Notes: generated from the letters alone by a model not told the origin. DNA of 64,000 bases from DASSFG01 sp035547915 (GCA_035547915.1 DASZTS010000090.1:62001-126000); one strand, 5' to 3'; positions 16,817 through 25,377 are shown, counted from the stretch's first letter. Program-made: numbers and translations.

Positions 16817-19801
16817 CTATTCGCCCGGCCGCGGGATCGTGATGTCGCCCAATTCGGTCTTCTTGCCGCTCTCGACCGTAAACTCGACTTTTTCCGAGAC
16901 GGTTACGAATATCCGATAGGTGGCTCCGGGTATCATCGCGGCCAGCGAGAGGCGTCCCATGTCGTCTGTTTGCGAACTGGCAAAATGACGCTCGCGGTCG
17001 AGGTTGCCGATGTGCTCACCGTCGAACGCCAGCGATCCCTTTCGTTGTGCATCGATCTCGTACTTCCCCACACCCGGCGTGACGACGAGTTCGATCCAGG
17101 GGCGCAAACCGGCCATCGGCTTGCCATCCTTGCCCACGAATCTCGCCGAGACCGTTCCACACGGCTCGAGGCGGACGGTGACCAGCTCGCCGGCCTGGCG
17201 GCCCGAGATTGAGGCCGTGGTCGCCCATTCGTTCTCCAAGTCGGAGAACATCACCGAATATGATTGTTCCGGATCGAGGCCGTGCAGCTCGAAGTTGCCG
17301 TCGATGACCTCGGTCGGAGCGAGGCCATAGAACTTGAAGTCCACGAGTTGCAGGCAGGAGATGACCAACGCTCGTCGTACCGGCTCGCCGTTGGGACCGG
17401 CCAGCCGGCCTCTCACCGTGACGCCACGCCGCAACGTCGCATCCGCGCGCACGCTCTCCTTGTCCGCTGGAATATCGAGGCGCACGAGCGCGTCGGGGTA
17501 ATAACGCGTGCCGCCAGGCTGGTCGTCATCGATCACGAGGCTACCAATCTCTTGATGGATGAAATCGCCGTTCGGACCCTGAACGAGCAGGTGACCTGTG
17601 CCCGGCAACACCGGCAAAGAGAAGCTGCCGTGCGCGTCGGTCATCCCGACATTGTTCCGACCGAAGACGAGTGCCGCGTTTCTATGGGGATTGCGCGCCA
17701 GGGGTATGTATTGGACCATGGCCCCGGCGACCGCTTCCCCGGCCTGGTCGACGACCCTTCCTTGCGCCAGCACGCCGCGCGGCAAGGCGACGTCCACCTG
17801 ATGCTTGGCGGCGCCTGGGGGCCATTTGAATGACTTCCTCACGGTCAGATACGGTGCGCCGTCCGGGGCCGAGGCCGTGATGTGCGGGCCGAGGCCGGGA
17901 CCGCCTACGTCGATGCGATAATGTCCGCGGTCGTCGGCCACCGCGCCGCCTCCGCTGATCAATCCGCCGGTCAATCTGGCGCGCGGCGCGGGGGCGCCCG
18001 TGTCGGCATAGGTCACGGTCCCTTCGACGATCTGCGGCTGCGCCAACGAAACGGTTGGTTCCGCTTCGGCTTTGCTCCCGCCCAACATGATCCGCTGACG
18101 GGCGAAACGCGGATCGTCGACGACGATGAACACCACCGATCCGCGGCCAAACCCGGCGAGTGTCACACGCCCCCGTTCATCGCTTTTCATGCGCCGCGGC
18201 CAGAGCGGCAGCCGTTCGGGCGGCCGGTGAAATTGGATGTCTTCCACGAACCCGGGCATCGACTCCGGCCAGCGCTCGATGCCGATCCGTTCGACGAAGA
18301 ACTCCACGCCGGCGGCCGGCGCCCCCTGCAGATCGATCAGCTTCGCGCGCAACGGGTCTTCCTTGTTCAGACGGATCACCGCGATCGGGCGCTCCGCGTC
18401 GCGATTGAGCACCGTCATGCCGCGGGCGTAACCGTCGAGTCCTGCCAACGCGAAGAGATTGAGGAAGTCGGCGGAGCTGGCCCGTGGGGCCTCCATCTCG
18501 AAGTTGCCCGCGTCGTCGACAACGGCCGAGCCGAGGAGTTCCGAATCGTTGGCATCGGCGTCTCCGCCATGGGACGGCCAGCGCCGACGGCCCGCCACGG
18601 CCACTTGGGCGCCGGCGGCCGGTTCGCCGTCCGGCAGGAGCACACGGCCGGTCACGGTCATCTTCGCTGTGGGGGACGGCCGACCGTCACGCGCCACCTC
18701 GCGACCGGCCGGAGGTTGCGCCACGGCCATCACGGCCACGAGCAAGACGGTGAAGACGGTCATGCCGACGAGCCAACGCCGGCCTGTTTCCGGCGGGGCC
18801 GACCGATGATCGAGGAGACGGCGCACCCGCCAAGAGAACAGCCTGCGGCACGAGACAGCGGCCAGCGACAGCCGCGGCCTGGATTGCGGAGAGAATAGGA
18901 GCAAGCTTTCGGCGTAGTCGAGCGGCGAGCGGCCATCGGCCACCGCCCAAACATCGCACGCTCGTTCGCTCAGGGCGTGCAAGCGCCAGGCGGCGATCCA
19001 GGTCAGCGGATGCAACGGAAAGACGATCGTCGCGAGTCGGGCGATCGAGCGCGCCAGATGGTCTCGACGTTTCCAATGCGCCAGCTCATGGCGGAAGACG
19101 CCGACCCAGTCGATCGGGCCCGCGGCGACAGTGCCGACCGGCACGAGCACCAGCGGTCGCCGTCCCCAACACCAGATGACCGGCACACCGACATCGGCCG
19201 CGGCCAGCATCGGCACCGCGCGCAGATCCAGGCGAGCGGCAGCCTCGTCGAGACATGTATGCAACGCGGCATCTTCAACCGGTGTTCGCCGTCGCAAGAC
19301 GTACCGAGCGCGCCAGCCGGCCACGACCACGCGCACGACCAGACCCGCGCTCGCCAGGCACCATGCAGCCACGAGCGTGTATCGCCAGCCGGGCCAGAGC
19401 GCGCGGATCGCTCGCGCCGGCGCAGTCGGGCCGCGCGAACGATCTTCGTTCGCTCGCGCCGGCGGTGTTCGAGGTGTTGCGGCCGCGTCGTCGAATTGCT
19501 CGAGTCGGCCCGGATCGGTTGCGTCGAGGACCGGCAGATTCTCCGTCACAGGAGCGCGCGAGCCGCTCAGGGGAACTTCCGCCTTGGACGGTGGCGGCAG
19601 AATGCCCCAGCCGAAGCGATGGGCGGCGAGGGTGACCGGCGGCGACAGCAGCAAGCCCGTCAGTGCCAACAGAGCCAGCGTGTGAGCCCGAGCGGGTCGC
19701 CGCGGCCAAGCCAGGCCCGCCGCGAGGGCCATCAGCAGCCACAGCGTCGGCTGCAAGACTCCGCAGAGGGAAAGCGGGTCGAGGAACAAGGTATTGTCCA
19801 T
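16817..19801 (-). CDS. BlaR1/MecR1-like M56 metalloprotease sensor with carboxypeptidase-regulatory-like ectodomain
   Basis: A 994-residue protein. Transmembrane segments appear near residues 18-36, 42-60, 140-160 and 353-375. The zinc protease motif HELAH is at residues 238-242 in VFRHELAHWKRRDH, with the later RLHALSERACDVWAVADGRS block carrying the usual downstream acidic ligand. After the last membrane segment come about 600 residues of carboxypeptidase-regulatory-like repeats (TGRVLLPDGEPAAGAQVAVA, EGTVTYADTGAPAPRARLTG, GRVVDQAGEAVAGAMVQYIP, RGRLAGPNGEPVRRALVISC) ending FTVESGKKTELGDITIPRPG. BlaR1-type proteins sense a ligand outside and cleave BlaI inside. The blaI-like gene lies 32 bp upstream. 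No penicillin-binding domain is present; the ectodomain suggests another, probably saccharide or protein, ligand. Confidence 0.9.
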   Translation of the reverse strand: MDNTLFLDPLSLCGVLQPTLWLLMALAAGLAWPRRPARAHTLALLALTGLLLSPPVTLAAHRFGWGILPPPSKAEVPLSGSRAPVTENLPVLDATDPGRLEQFDDAAATPRTPPARANEDRSRGPTAPARAIRALWPGWRYTLVAAWCLASAGLVVRVVVAGWRARYVLRRRTPVEDAALHTCLDEAAARLDLRAVPMLAAADVGVPVIWCWGRRPLVLVPVGTVAAGPIDWVGVFRHELAHWKRRDHLARSIARLATIVFPLHPLTWIAAWRLHALSERACDVWAVADGRSPLDYAESLLLFSPQSRPRLSLAAVSCRRLFSWRVRRLLDHRSAPPETGRRWLVGMTVFTVLLVAVMAVAQPPAGREVARDGRPSPTAKMTVTGRVLLPDGEPAAGAQVAVAGRRRWPSHGGDADANDSELLGSAVVDDAGNFEMEAPRASSADFLNLFALAGLDGYARGMTVLNRDAERPIAVIRLNKEDPLRAKLIDLQGAPAAGVEFFVERIGIERWPESMPGFVEDIQFHRPPERLPLWPRRMKSDERGRVTLAGFGRGSVVFIVVDDPRFARQRIMLGGSKAEAEPTVSLAQPQIVEGTVTYADTGAPAPRARLTGGLISGGGAVADDRGHYRIDVGGPGLGPHITASAPDGAPYLTVRKSFKWPPGAAKHQVDVALPRGVLAQGRVVDQAGEAVAGAMVQYIPLARNPHRNAALVFGRNNVGMTDAHGSFSLPVLPGTGHLLVQGPNGDFIHQEIGSLVIDDDQPGGTRYYPDALVRLDIPADKESVRADATLRRGVTVRGRLAGPNGEPVRRALVISCLQLVDFKFYGLAPTEVIDGNFELHGLDPEQSYSVMFSDLENEWATTASISGRQAGELVTVRLEPCGTVSARFVGKDGKPMAGLRPWIELVVTPGVGKYEIDAQRKGSLAFDGEHIGNLDRERHFASSQTDDMGRLSLAAMIPGATYRIFVTVSEKVEFTVESGKKTELGDITIPRPGE

Positions 19802-19833
19802 GATCGAGACTCCGCGATGGTTTCATCCCCGTG

Positions 19834-20220
19834 TCAGCCGCGCTTCGCCCGCCGACGCTTGTCGATCATCTTCTTCAAGGCGTCCAACTCTTCGGGTGAT
19901 AGGTCGTCGTCGAGCAGATTCTCGAACAGCAGCAGCCGGTCGCCCGCGAACATCCTTTCCAGGAGCTTGCGCAGGGTATGCTTCCCTTCTTCGTGCCGGC
20001 TGCGGACCGACCGATAGACATACGCACGGCCGGCCTCGCGATGCTCGATCCACCCGGCGGCCTCTAGCTTTTGCAGCACGGAGAGGATTGTGGTGTAGGC
20101 ATGGGTCTTCTCGCCCCCCAGCCGATCGCGCACCTGCTGCACCGTGGCTTCGCCCAGTTCCCATACCGCTTCCATGACGGCTTGCTGCAACCTGCCGAGT
20201 CGGTCGAAGGCTCGTGACAT
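19834..20220 (-). CDS. BlaI/MecI/CopY family repressor
   Basis: A 128-residue winged-helix protein: LGRLQQAVMEAVWELGEATV, QQVRDRLGGEKTHAYTTILS (recognition helix), VLQKLEAAGWIEHREAGRAY, VYRSVRSRHEE, then the C-terminal dimer region MFAGDRLLLFENLLDDDLSP and EELDALKKMIDKRR. Size and order match BlaI-family repressors that are inactivated by cleavage by their M56 partner, encoded next. A perfect 14-bp palindrome lies 38 bp upstream of the start, so autoregulation of the whole downstream run is likely. Confidence 0.93.
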   Translation of the reverse strand: MSRAFDRLGRLQQAVMEAVWELGEATVQQVRDRLGGEKTHAYTTILSVLQKLEAAGWIEHREAGRAYVYRSVRSRHEEGKHTLRKLLERMFAGDRLLLFENLLDDDLSPEELDALKKMIDKRRRAKRG

Positions 20221-20257
20221 GTTTTTATTCGGTCGAGATTCACACGAACACTATGAA

Positions 20258-20281
20258 CCGTAGTACTACGGATAGTAGTAA
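20258..20281. promoter_or_regulatory. Putative BlaI operator
   Basis: CCGTAGTACTACGG at 20258-20271 is a perfect palindrome built from the TAGTA/TACTA half-sites typical of BlaI-family operators. A further TAGTAGTA half-site follows at 20273-20280. It lies directly upstream of blaI, in AT-richer DNA than its surroundings. Confidence 0.75.
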
Positions 20282-20336
20282 ATGCTTTCGCACCGATTGT
20301 CAAGCACGCCTCGCAATTTTTAGGGATCACAGCCGG

Positions 20337-20434
20337 CTATTCGCCCGGCCGAGATACCGTGAGGTCGCCTAAGTCGATGTTCTTGCCGCTCTCGGCCGTG
20401 AACTCGTGCTTGACGTCCGGGAAGGAGACGGTCT
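20337..20434 (-). pseudogene. C-terminal stub of a third sensor-domain paralogue
   Basis: The minus strand reads TVSFPDVKHEFTAESGKN then IDLGDLTVSRPGE and stops at 20337. This matches the last 30 residues of both the M56 protein (FTVESGKKTELGDITIPRPG) and its exported paralogue. Upstream the similarity ends abruptly. It is the remaining end of a lost paralogue on the far side of the operator. Confidence 0.75.
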
Positions 20435-20533
20435 GCCATCGATGGGCTCGATGGGTGCTCCTTTACTTTCAGTCCCTTTCGATGCCTGGTCCCAGCCACC
20501 GTTTCGCTTCGAGTCTATGCGACCCGCGATAGA

Positions 20534-20677
20534 ATGGATGCCATGGACGACGACGATGAGCCCGAGAACTACTACGAACTGATCCAGTGGCGGAGTCTCG
20601 GTTGCTTGATCTCCGCAGTCATCGCCCTCGGTCTGGCCATTCGCTTGTTCAATCACTTCTTCGCCCACCTGGGCTAG
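20534..20677 (+). CDS. Small single-pass membrane protein (47 aa)
   Basis: An ATG at 20534 opens a 47-codon frame: an acidic head (MDAMDDDDEPENYYELIQWR) followed by a hydrophobic helix (SLGCLISAVIALGLAIRLFN) and a short HFFAHLG tail. The acidic head plus one membrane helix is a common design for planctomycete small proteins. There is no clear Shine-Dalgarno and no recognised family. It lies between the sensor-tail remnant and another membrane protein. Confidence 0.5.
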   Translation: MDAMDDDDEPENYYELIQWRSLGCLISAVIALGLAIRLFNHFFAHLG

Positions 20678-20815
20678 TTGAGCGGTGAAGATTGCCATCG
20701 GCGGCAAATTTCCCACGGCTGGTTGCTTTGTCGGTTTTCCGACCTGCCATCCGAAATGACCGAACGGCGGCTTGGCCGGCCGGATTGCCCGGCACCGGTA
20801 GACCATCGGTCATAC

Positions 20816-20836
20816 GAGCGTGATGGCTACTATGGC
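20816..20836 (+). repeat. 21-bp dispersed repeat, copy 1
   Basis: The sequence GAGCGTGATGGC followed by TACTATGGC recurs at 21484-21504 with one difference, and a diverged inverted copy lies at 25781-25798. Confidence 0.45.
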
Positions 20837-20908
20837 GAGCGCCGGCCCCGAGCCCGGGCCGATCACAAATTCTTTGCCGCCGGGGCGACCGCTCTATAGA
20901 CTGTCGGG

Positions 20909-21355
20909 ATGACCGCTCGGTTTCAATTCTCGATTGGCGGTGCGCTGCTCGCGACTGCCCTCTTCGCCATCGTCCTGGGAGTGCTGAACTGCCGGCCGGG
21001 AACCTGGTACGCGGGCCTTTCGCTCATCCTGCTCGCCGGCACGATCCCGTCGGTGCTCGTCGTGGGGCTGTTCCACCTGTCGGGCTACTCGCGGGCCTTC
21101 TGTGTCGGTGCATCGGTGCCGGCTCTGGCCGGTCTCGTCGGACTGGCCCACGCCATCCCCTGGGTCGTCGAGCACACGCCCGACCTGTGGAAGGTCAAAG
21201 GGGCCCGCGAGTGGCTCGCCGAGATGAGCCTGCAACAATTCCAATATTGGCTCGGTGTCTGCTGGTTCTCGATGCCCTTCAGCGGACTCCTCTGCATCGC
21301 CGCCGAATGGGTTTTTATGCGGAGTAAGGTGAAGAACGACCCGCCGGGCTTGTAG
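20909..21355 (+). CDS. Membrane protein of unknown function, four helices
   Basis: A 148-residue protein opening MTARFQFSIGGALLATALFA, which resembles the RF(S)I/L..LL.AT start of many small planctomycete membrane proteins. Hydrophobic segments lie at about residues 9-26, 33-53, 60-82 and 112-135. No enzyme motif is visible. It stands alone between the 47-aa membrane protein and the reverse-transcriptase remnant. It may belong to the unnamed planctomycete family with this N-terminus. Confidence 0.7.
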   Translation: MTARFQFSIGGALLATALFAIVLGVLNCRPGTWYAGLSLILLAGTIPSVLVVGLFHLSGYSRAFCVGASVPALAGLVGLAHAIPWVVEHTPDLWKVKGAREWLAEMSLQQFQYWLGVCWFSMPFSGLLCIAAEWVFMRSKVKNDPPGL

Positions 21356-21483
21356 GCGACTGGTAGGGTAAATAGGCCGACTCGCAAAGCCATCGGCGAT
21401 GGCTGGCCGGCGTATCGTAGGCCTCGTGCTTCGACGTGAGGCCATCCCGGCTGGCACGCCGGACGACGGCTGCCATCACGACA

Positions 21484-21504
21484 GAGCGTGATGGCCACTA
21501 TGGC
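21484..21504 (+). repeat. 21-bp dispersed repeat, copy 2, within a hairpin
   Basis: Differs from copy 1 by one base. Here its first half forms a perfect 9-bp hairpin: GCCATCACG (starting at 21472) pairs with CGTGATGGC across a 6-base loop. Confidence 0.5.
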
Positions 21505-21575
21505 TGCTGGATGGCGCCACTCCATCCAATGACGTGGCGCAGAATGGCTCGGCACATTTCAGTTGGCACCCGTCT

Positions 21576-22010
21576 TCACTTCAGCATTTGGCGAAGTACC
21601 CAATAGCCTCGCAGCCGGGCTCGAACATCGCCATCGTTGCGAGATTGTTGGCGCTTGAGTTGGCGGATTCGCTCGACGATGCGCTCCGAGAGTCGCAAAC
21701 GGCGGCCATCGAGTGCGAGACCGGTGATTTCGGGGCGTTCGTTGCGTCGCTGCAATCGCCAACCCTTGCTGGGTTGGATTCGATAGTCGAATCGCCGCAG
21801 CTTGTCTTCCACGAGGTTGCGAAACGGGGGCGGCTCATCATCGGCACTCCACGAGAATGCCAAATCGTCGGCGTAGCGTGAATAGTGTGCCGAATACATC
21901 GCGGCCAGCTCGCTCAACTGTTCGTCTAAATGTCGGTTAACAAGGTTGCTCAGGGCTGGGCTCGTCGGAGCGCCTTGTAAATCTGGTTGCAGGCTCACCC
22001 CACCCGGGCT
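21576..22010 (-). pseudogene. Truncated retron-type reverse transcriptase
   Basis: The minus strand encodes LQGAPTSPALSNLVNRHLDE, then YSRYADDLAFSWSADDEPPP with the catalytic YADD box, KGWRLQRRNERPEITGLALD, and a basic C-terminus ending RLRGYWVLRQMLK. QGAPTSP...N and RYADDL.FS, together with the ITGL block, are typical of retron and related RTs. The palm's first catalytic aspartate, the fingers and the N-terminal RT0-RT2 region are missing; upstream the frame runs into a short tandem repeat. The catalytic domain is incomplete, so this is a relic. No msr/msd-like RNA can be assigned. The 220 bases downstream (21356-21575) hold only hairpins and the 21-bp repeat. Confidence 0.75.
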
Positions 22011-22049
22011 GCCAATCTTTGACCACCCCGCCCGCCAATCGTTGACCAC
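22004..22049. repeat. Two 23-bp imperfect tandem repeats at the RT break
   Basis: GCCAATCTTTGACCAC at 22011-22026 and GCCAATCGTTGACCAC at 22034-22049 are two tandem units with a 23-bp period. They mark the point where RT similarity stops. Confidence 0.6.
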
Positions 22050-22192
22050 TGCACCCGCGATCTTTCGCCACACCGATAGCCCGCCGCCGCACTCAAAATC
22101 TCCTTGCGAATCGCCCGGATTGTTGGCATGATCAGGTGGTTGGATTGTCTCGCCGGCCGACTCCGCTAACTCCTCCCTCAGTCGGAAATTGC

Positions 22193-24046
22193 ATGGAAAC
22201 CATCGCCCCTCCTGCCTCTTCCACGCTTGCCGAGCCGGCCGATCTGTTGCAGGAGGTCGAGTTCGTGGCCCCGCACCCAGGCTCGCACGAAATGCCGCGC
22301 TGGACCACGGGCGAGCTGATCGACGCGCCGCGGTTCACCTGGAAGAACTGGTTCGCCATGGTCGGGCCGGGGTTGCTCATGGGCGGGGCGGCCATCGGGG
22401 GCGGTGAATGGTTGACCGGGCCGCTCGTCACGGCACGCTTCGGCGGCGCGCTGTTGTGGCTGGCGACGCTGAGCATCGTGTTCCAGGTGTTCTACAATCT
22501 CGAAATCAGCCGCTACACCCTCTATTGCGGCGAGCCGATCTTCACCGGCAAGTTCCGCACGCCACCCGGGCCGATGGCCTGGCTGGCGGTGTACCTGCTG
22601 CTCGACATCGGGGCGATCTTTCCCTATTTGTCGGCCAGCGCCGCCACGCCTGTGTTTGCCCTGGCCACGGGGCGCATGCCGAATCCCACTTCGCCGGCGG
22701 CCCTGGCCCATGTGCTGGGCTTCGCGCTTACCGACACGGCGGTGCTCAACATCCTGGGTTGCGTGATCTTCCTGGTGTGCATGCTGCCGCTCGTCTTCGG
22801 CGGCAAGATCTATAACTCGCTGAAGGCGGTGATGTCGTTCAAGATTGTCACCGTGTTCGGATTCCTGCTGTTGCTCGCTTTCGGTTTCTCGGAGGCCAGC
22901 ACTTGGAAGGAGATCTTCGGCGGGTTCTTGAAATTCGGCAATGTGCCGGTGACGCGCGGCGAAGACCTGAACGGCAACGGCGTGCTCGACCCGGGCGAAG
23001 ACTACGATAACGATGGGCATCTCGACGTGGTCGAAGAACGCTTCCAGCCGAGCATCGACACCGACGGCGACGGCAAGCCCGACGCCTATGCCGACGTCGA
23101 TGGCGACGGCAAGCCCGACAAGTTCCGCGACGTCGATCACGACGGCGTCCGCGACGGCGACAATGTCGACAATATCTTCCTCTCCCTCTGGCAGGGTCGC
23201 GGGTTTCCGGCCATCAATTTCGGCATGATCAGCTTGTTGTGTGCGATGGTGGCCATCTCGGGGCAAGGGGGCCTCTCGAACACGCCGTTGAGCAACTACA
23301 CGCGCGACCAGGGCTGGGGAATGGGCCACCATGTCGGTGCGATCCCCAGCGTGGTGGGCGGTCACCATTTGCAGCTCTCGCACGTGGGGTGCGTCTTCCA
23401 AGTAAATGCCGAGACGCTGCCGCGTTGGAAGCGTTGGTATCGGCACGTCATGCGTGATCAACTCGTCGTGTGGCTGCCGGCCTGTTTCATCGGCCTCGGT
23501 CTGCCGAGCATGCTCAGCGTGCAGTTCTTACGACGCGGCACCGAAGCCGATACCTGGACAGCAGCCGGCATGACGGCCAATAGCGTCGGCGAACACGTCG
23601 GAGAGGCCTGGGGACCGAGCATCGGCCACGCTTTCAAGTTGATGACCCTGTTCTGCGGATTCCTGGTGCTGGCCCCCACGCTCGCGAGCACGGCCGACGG
23701 CGTGATCCGCCGGTGGCTCGACGTCTTTTGGACATCGAGCGCTCGCTTGCGCGAGGTCGATCCGCGGCACATCGGCAAGCTCTATTTCACCGTGCTCTGC
23801 TGTTACGCCGTCTTCAGCCTGGCGATGCTGCTGTTCGTGCCCGGCGGACTGTTGATGAAGGTCGCGACCAACATCTTCAATTACGCGTTGGGCTTCAGTT
23901 GCTGGCACGCGCTGGCCGTGAACCTGATCCTCCTGCCGCGCCAGTTACGGCCCAATTGGTTCATGCGGACCGGCCTGTTCCTGGGTGGCGCCTTCTTTTT
24001 GACGATCGCCGGCCTGACGACCTACACCGCGGTGGTCAAGGGTTGA
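22193..24046 (+). CDS. Nramp-like divalent metal transporter with an aspartate-rich calcium-type insertion
   Basis: A 617-residue multi-pass protein. The first helix region reads MVGPGLLMGGAAIGGGEWLT, an Nramp-family (MntH-like) pattern, though the canonical DPGN of helix 1 is replaced by this GGAAIGGGEW stretch. About ten membrane segments follow. Between two of them, at about residues 256-326, lies an insertion of EF-hand/thrombospondin type-3-like loops: DLNGNGVLDPGEDYDNDGHL, DTDGDGKPDAYADVDGDGKP, DVDHDGVRDGDN. After it the fold resumes with FGMISLLCAMVAISGQGGLS. I prefer the ATG at 22193 over a GTG at 22136. The thiolase gene begins 2 bp after the stop. Metal specificity is not predictable. 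Confidence 0.8.
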   Translation: METIAPPASSTLAEPADLLQEVEFVAPHPGSHEMPRWTTGELIDAPRFTWKNWFAMVGPGLLMGGAAIGGGEWLTGPLVTARFGGALLWLATLSIVFQVFYNLEISRYTLYCGEPIFTGKFRTPPGPMAWLAVYLLLDIGAIFPYLSASAATPVFALATGRMPNPTSPAALAHVLGFALTDTAVLNILGCVIFLVCMLPLVFGGKIYNSLKAVMSFKIVTVFGFLLLLAFGFSEASTWKEIFGGFLKFGNVPVTRGEDLNGNGVLDPGEDYDNDGHLDVVEERFQPSIDTDGDGKPDAYADVDGDGKPDKFRDVDHDGVRDGDNVDNIFLSLWQGRGFPAINFGMISLLCAMVAISGQGGLSNTPLSNYTRDQGWGMGHHVGAIPSVVGGHHLQLSHVGCVFQVNAETLPRWKRWYRHVMRDQLVVWLPACFIGLGLPSMLSVQFLRRGTEADTWTAAGMTANSVGEHVGEAWGPSIGHAFKLMTLFCGFLVLAPTLASTADGVIRRWLDVFWTSSARLREVDPRHIGKLYFTVLCCYAVFSLAMLLFVPGGLLMKVATNIFNYALGFSCWHALAVNLILLPRQLRPNWFMRTGLFLGGAFFLTIAGLTTYTAVVKG

Positions 24047-24048
24047 CG

Positions 24049-25224
24049 ATGGCCGCATATATCCTGGCAGGTTGCCGCACGCCGGTCGGTAAGTTCCTGG
24101 GGGGGCTGTCCTCGCTGCCGGCCACAAGGCTCGGCGCTATCTGCGTGGCCGAGGCCCTGCGCCGCTCCGGCTTAGACGCGGCCGCCGTCGACGAGGTCGT
24201 CTTCGGCCAGATTCTCACGGCCGGTGCCGGTCAGGCGCCGGCGCGACAGGCGGCGCTCGGCGGCGGCCTACCGCCCACGGTCGCGGCGCTGACCATCAAT
24301 AAGATGTGCGGTTCGGGACTCAAGGCGGTGATGCTCGCCGACCAGGCCATCCGGGCGGGCGACGCCCGTGCCATCGTCGCCGGCGGCATGGAGAGCATGA
24401 GCCGCGCCCCGCACCTCTTGATGGGTGCGCGCGAAGGATGGAAGTACGGCCCGCAGACCGCGCTCGATTCGATGATCCACGATGGTCTCTGGTGCCCGTT
24501 CGAGAACAGCGCCATGGGCGCCGCGGCCGATTACATCGCCTCGAGCCGCTCCGTCGGTCGCGCCGACCAAGACACGTTCGCGGCCGAAAGCCACCGCCGC
24601 GCCGTGGCCGCCGCGGCAGCGGGGCGTTTCACGAAAGAAATCGTGCCGGTGATCGTGCCGGGACGCAAAGGTGATGTCACGATCGACCACGACGAGGGAC
24701 CCCGCGGCGAAACGACCATCGACGGGCTCGCCAAACTCAAGCCGGCGTTCGACGTGGCCGGCACCGTGACGGCCGGCAATGCCTCGCAGCTCAGCGACGG
24801 CGCGGCGGCCGTCGTGGTGGTCGACGAGGACCTGGCGCGGCAGAGTTCGTCGCCGCTCAAGGCGCGGATCGTGGCCGCGGCGACCAGCGGTGTGGAACCC
24901 AAAGAGATCTTCATCGCCCCCGTGAACGCCATCGAGCGGGTCCTCGCCAAGGCCCGCCTGACGCTCGACGACATCGACCTCGTCGAATTGAACGAAGCCT
25001 TCGCCGCCCAATGCCTGGCCTGCATGCGACCGCTCGGTCTCGATCCGGCCAAAACCAACATCTACGGCGGCGCCATCGCGCTCGGGCATCCGATCGGCGC
25101 CAGCGGCGCGCGTGTACTCGTCACCTTGCTACACGCCCTGGCCGACCGCGGCCTGCGTCGCGGCTTAGCCTCTCTCTGCCTCGGCGGCGGCAACGCCGTT
25201 GCCATGATCGTCGAGCGGGTTTAG
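24049..25224 (+). CDS. Thiolase (acetyl-CoA C-acetyltransferase type)
   Basis: A 391-residue protein, the usual thiolase length. Catalytic features are visible: nucleophilic Cys87 in NKMCGSGLKAV, the AGGMESMSRAPHLL loop, NEAFAAQCLA, His347 in YGGAIALGHPIGASGAR, and the second active-site Cys377 in SLCLGGGNAVA. These support a degradative or biosynthetic acyl-CoA thiolase acting in the cytoplasm (two acetyl-CoA to and from acetoacetyl-CoA, or longer acyl chains). The start was taken at the ATG 2 bp after the transporter stop; the longer frame into that gene is not used. Co-transcription with the transporter is likely but the functional link is unclear. Confidence 0.93.
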   Translation: MAAYILAGCRTPVGKFLGGLSSLPATRLGAICVAEALRRSGLDAAAVDEVVFGQILTAGAGQAPARQAALGGGLPPTVAALTINKMCGSGLKAVMLADQAIRAGDARAIVAGGMESMSRAPHLLMGAREGWKYGPQTALDSMIHDGLWCPFENSAMGAAADYIASSRSVGRADQDTFAAESHRRAVAAAAAGRFTKEIVPVIVPGRKGDVTIDHDEGPRGETTIDGLAKLKPAFDVAGTVTAGNASQLSDGAAAVVVVDEDLARQSSSPLKARIVAAATSGVEPKEIFIAPVNAIERVLAKARLTLDDIDLVELNEAFAAQCLACMRPLGLDPAKTNIYGGAIALGHPIGASGARVLVTLLHALADRGLRRGLASLCLGGGNAVAMIVERV

Positions 25225-25377
25225 TTCAACGGTCAGCGATAAGCGCCTGGGCAATGCACCGCGTTGGTTCGTAGCTAGCCACCGATCGGTGCTGGTAGGA
25301 TAATCACAGCCCAATCCCCTAATCGGATTGATCGAAGGGATTTTTCTTCGCTACTTCACTTCAGGTATGCTACACAT

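Noticed and set aside
16817..19801. Beta-lactam resistance sensor BlaR1 or MecR1 proper
   Set aside because: The M56 protease and BlaI partner are present, but there is no penicillin-binding sensor domain and no beta-lactamase gene; the ectodomain is carboxypeptidase-regulatory-like.
21356..22073. A functional retron
   Set aside because: The RT lacks its N-terminal half and no msr/msd-like RNA or effector gene is adjacent, so only a relic is claimed.
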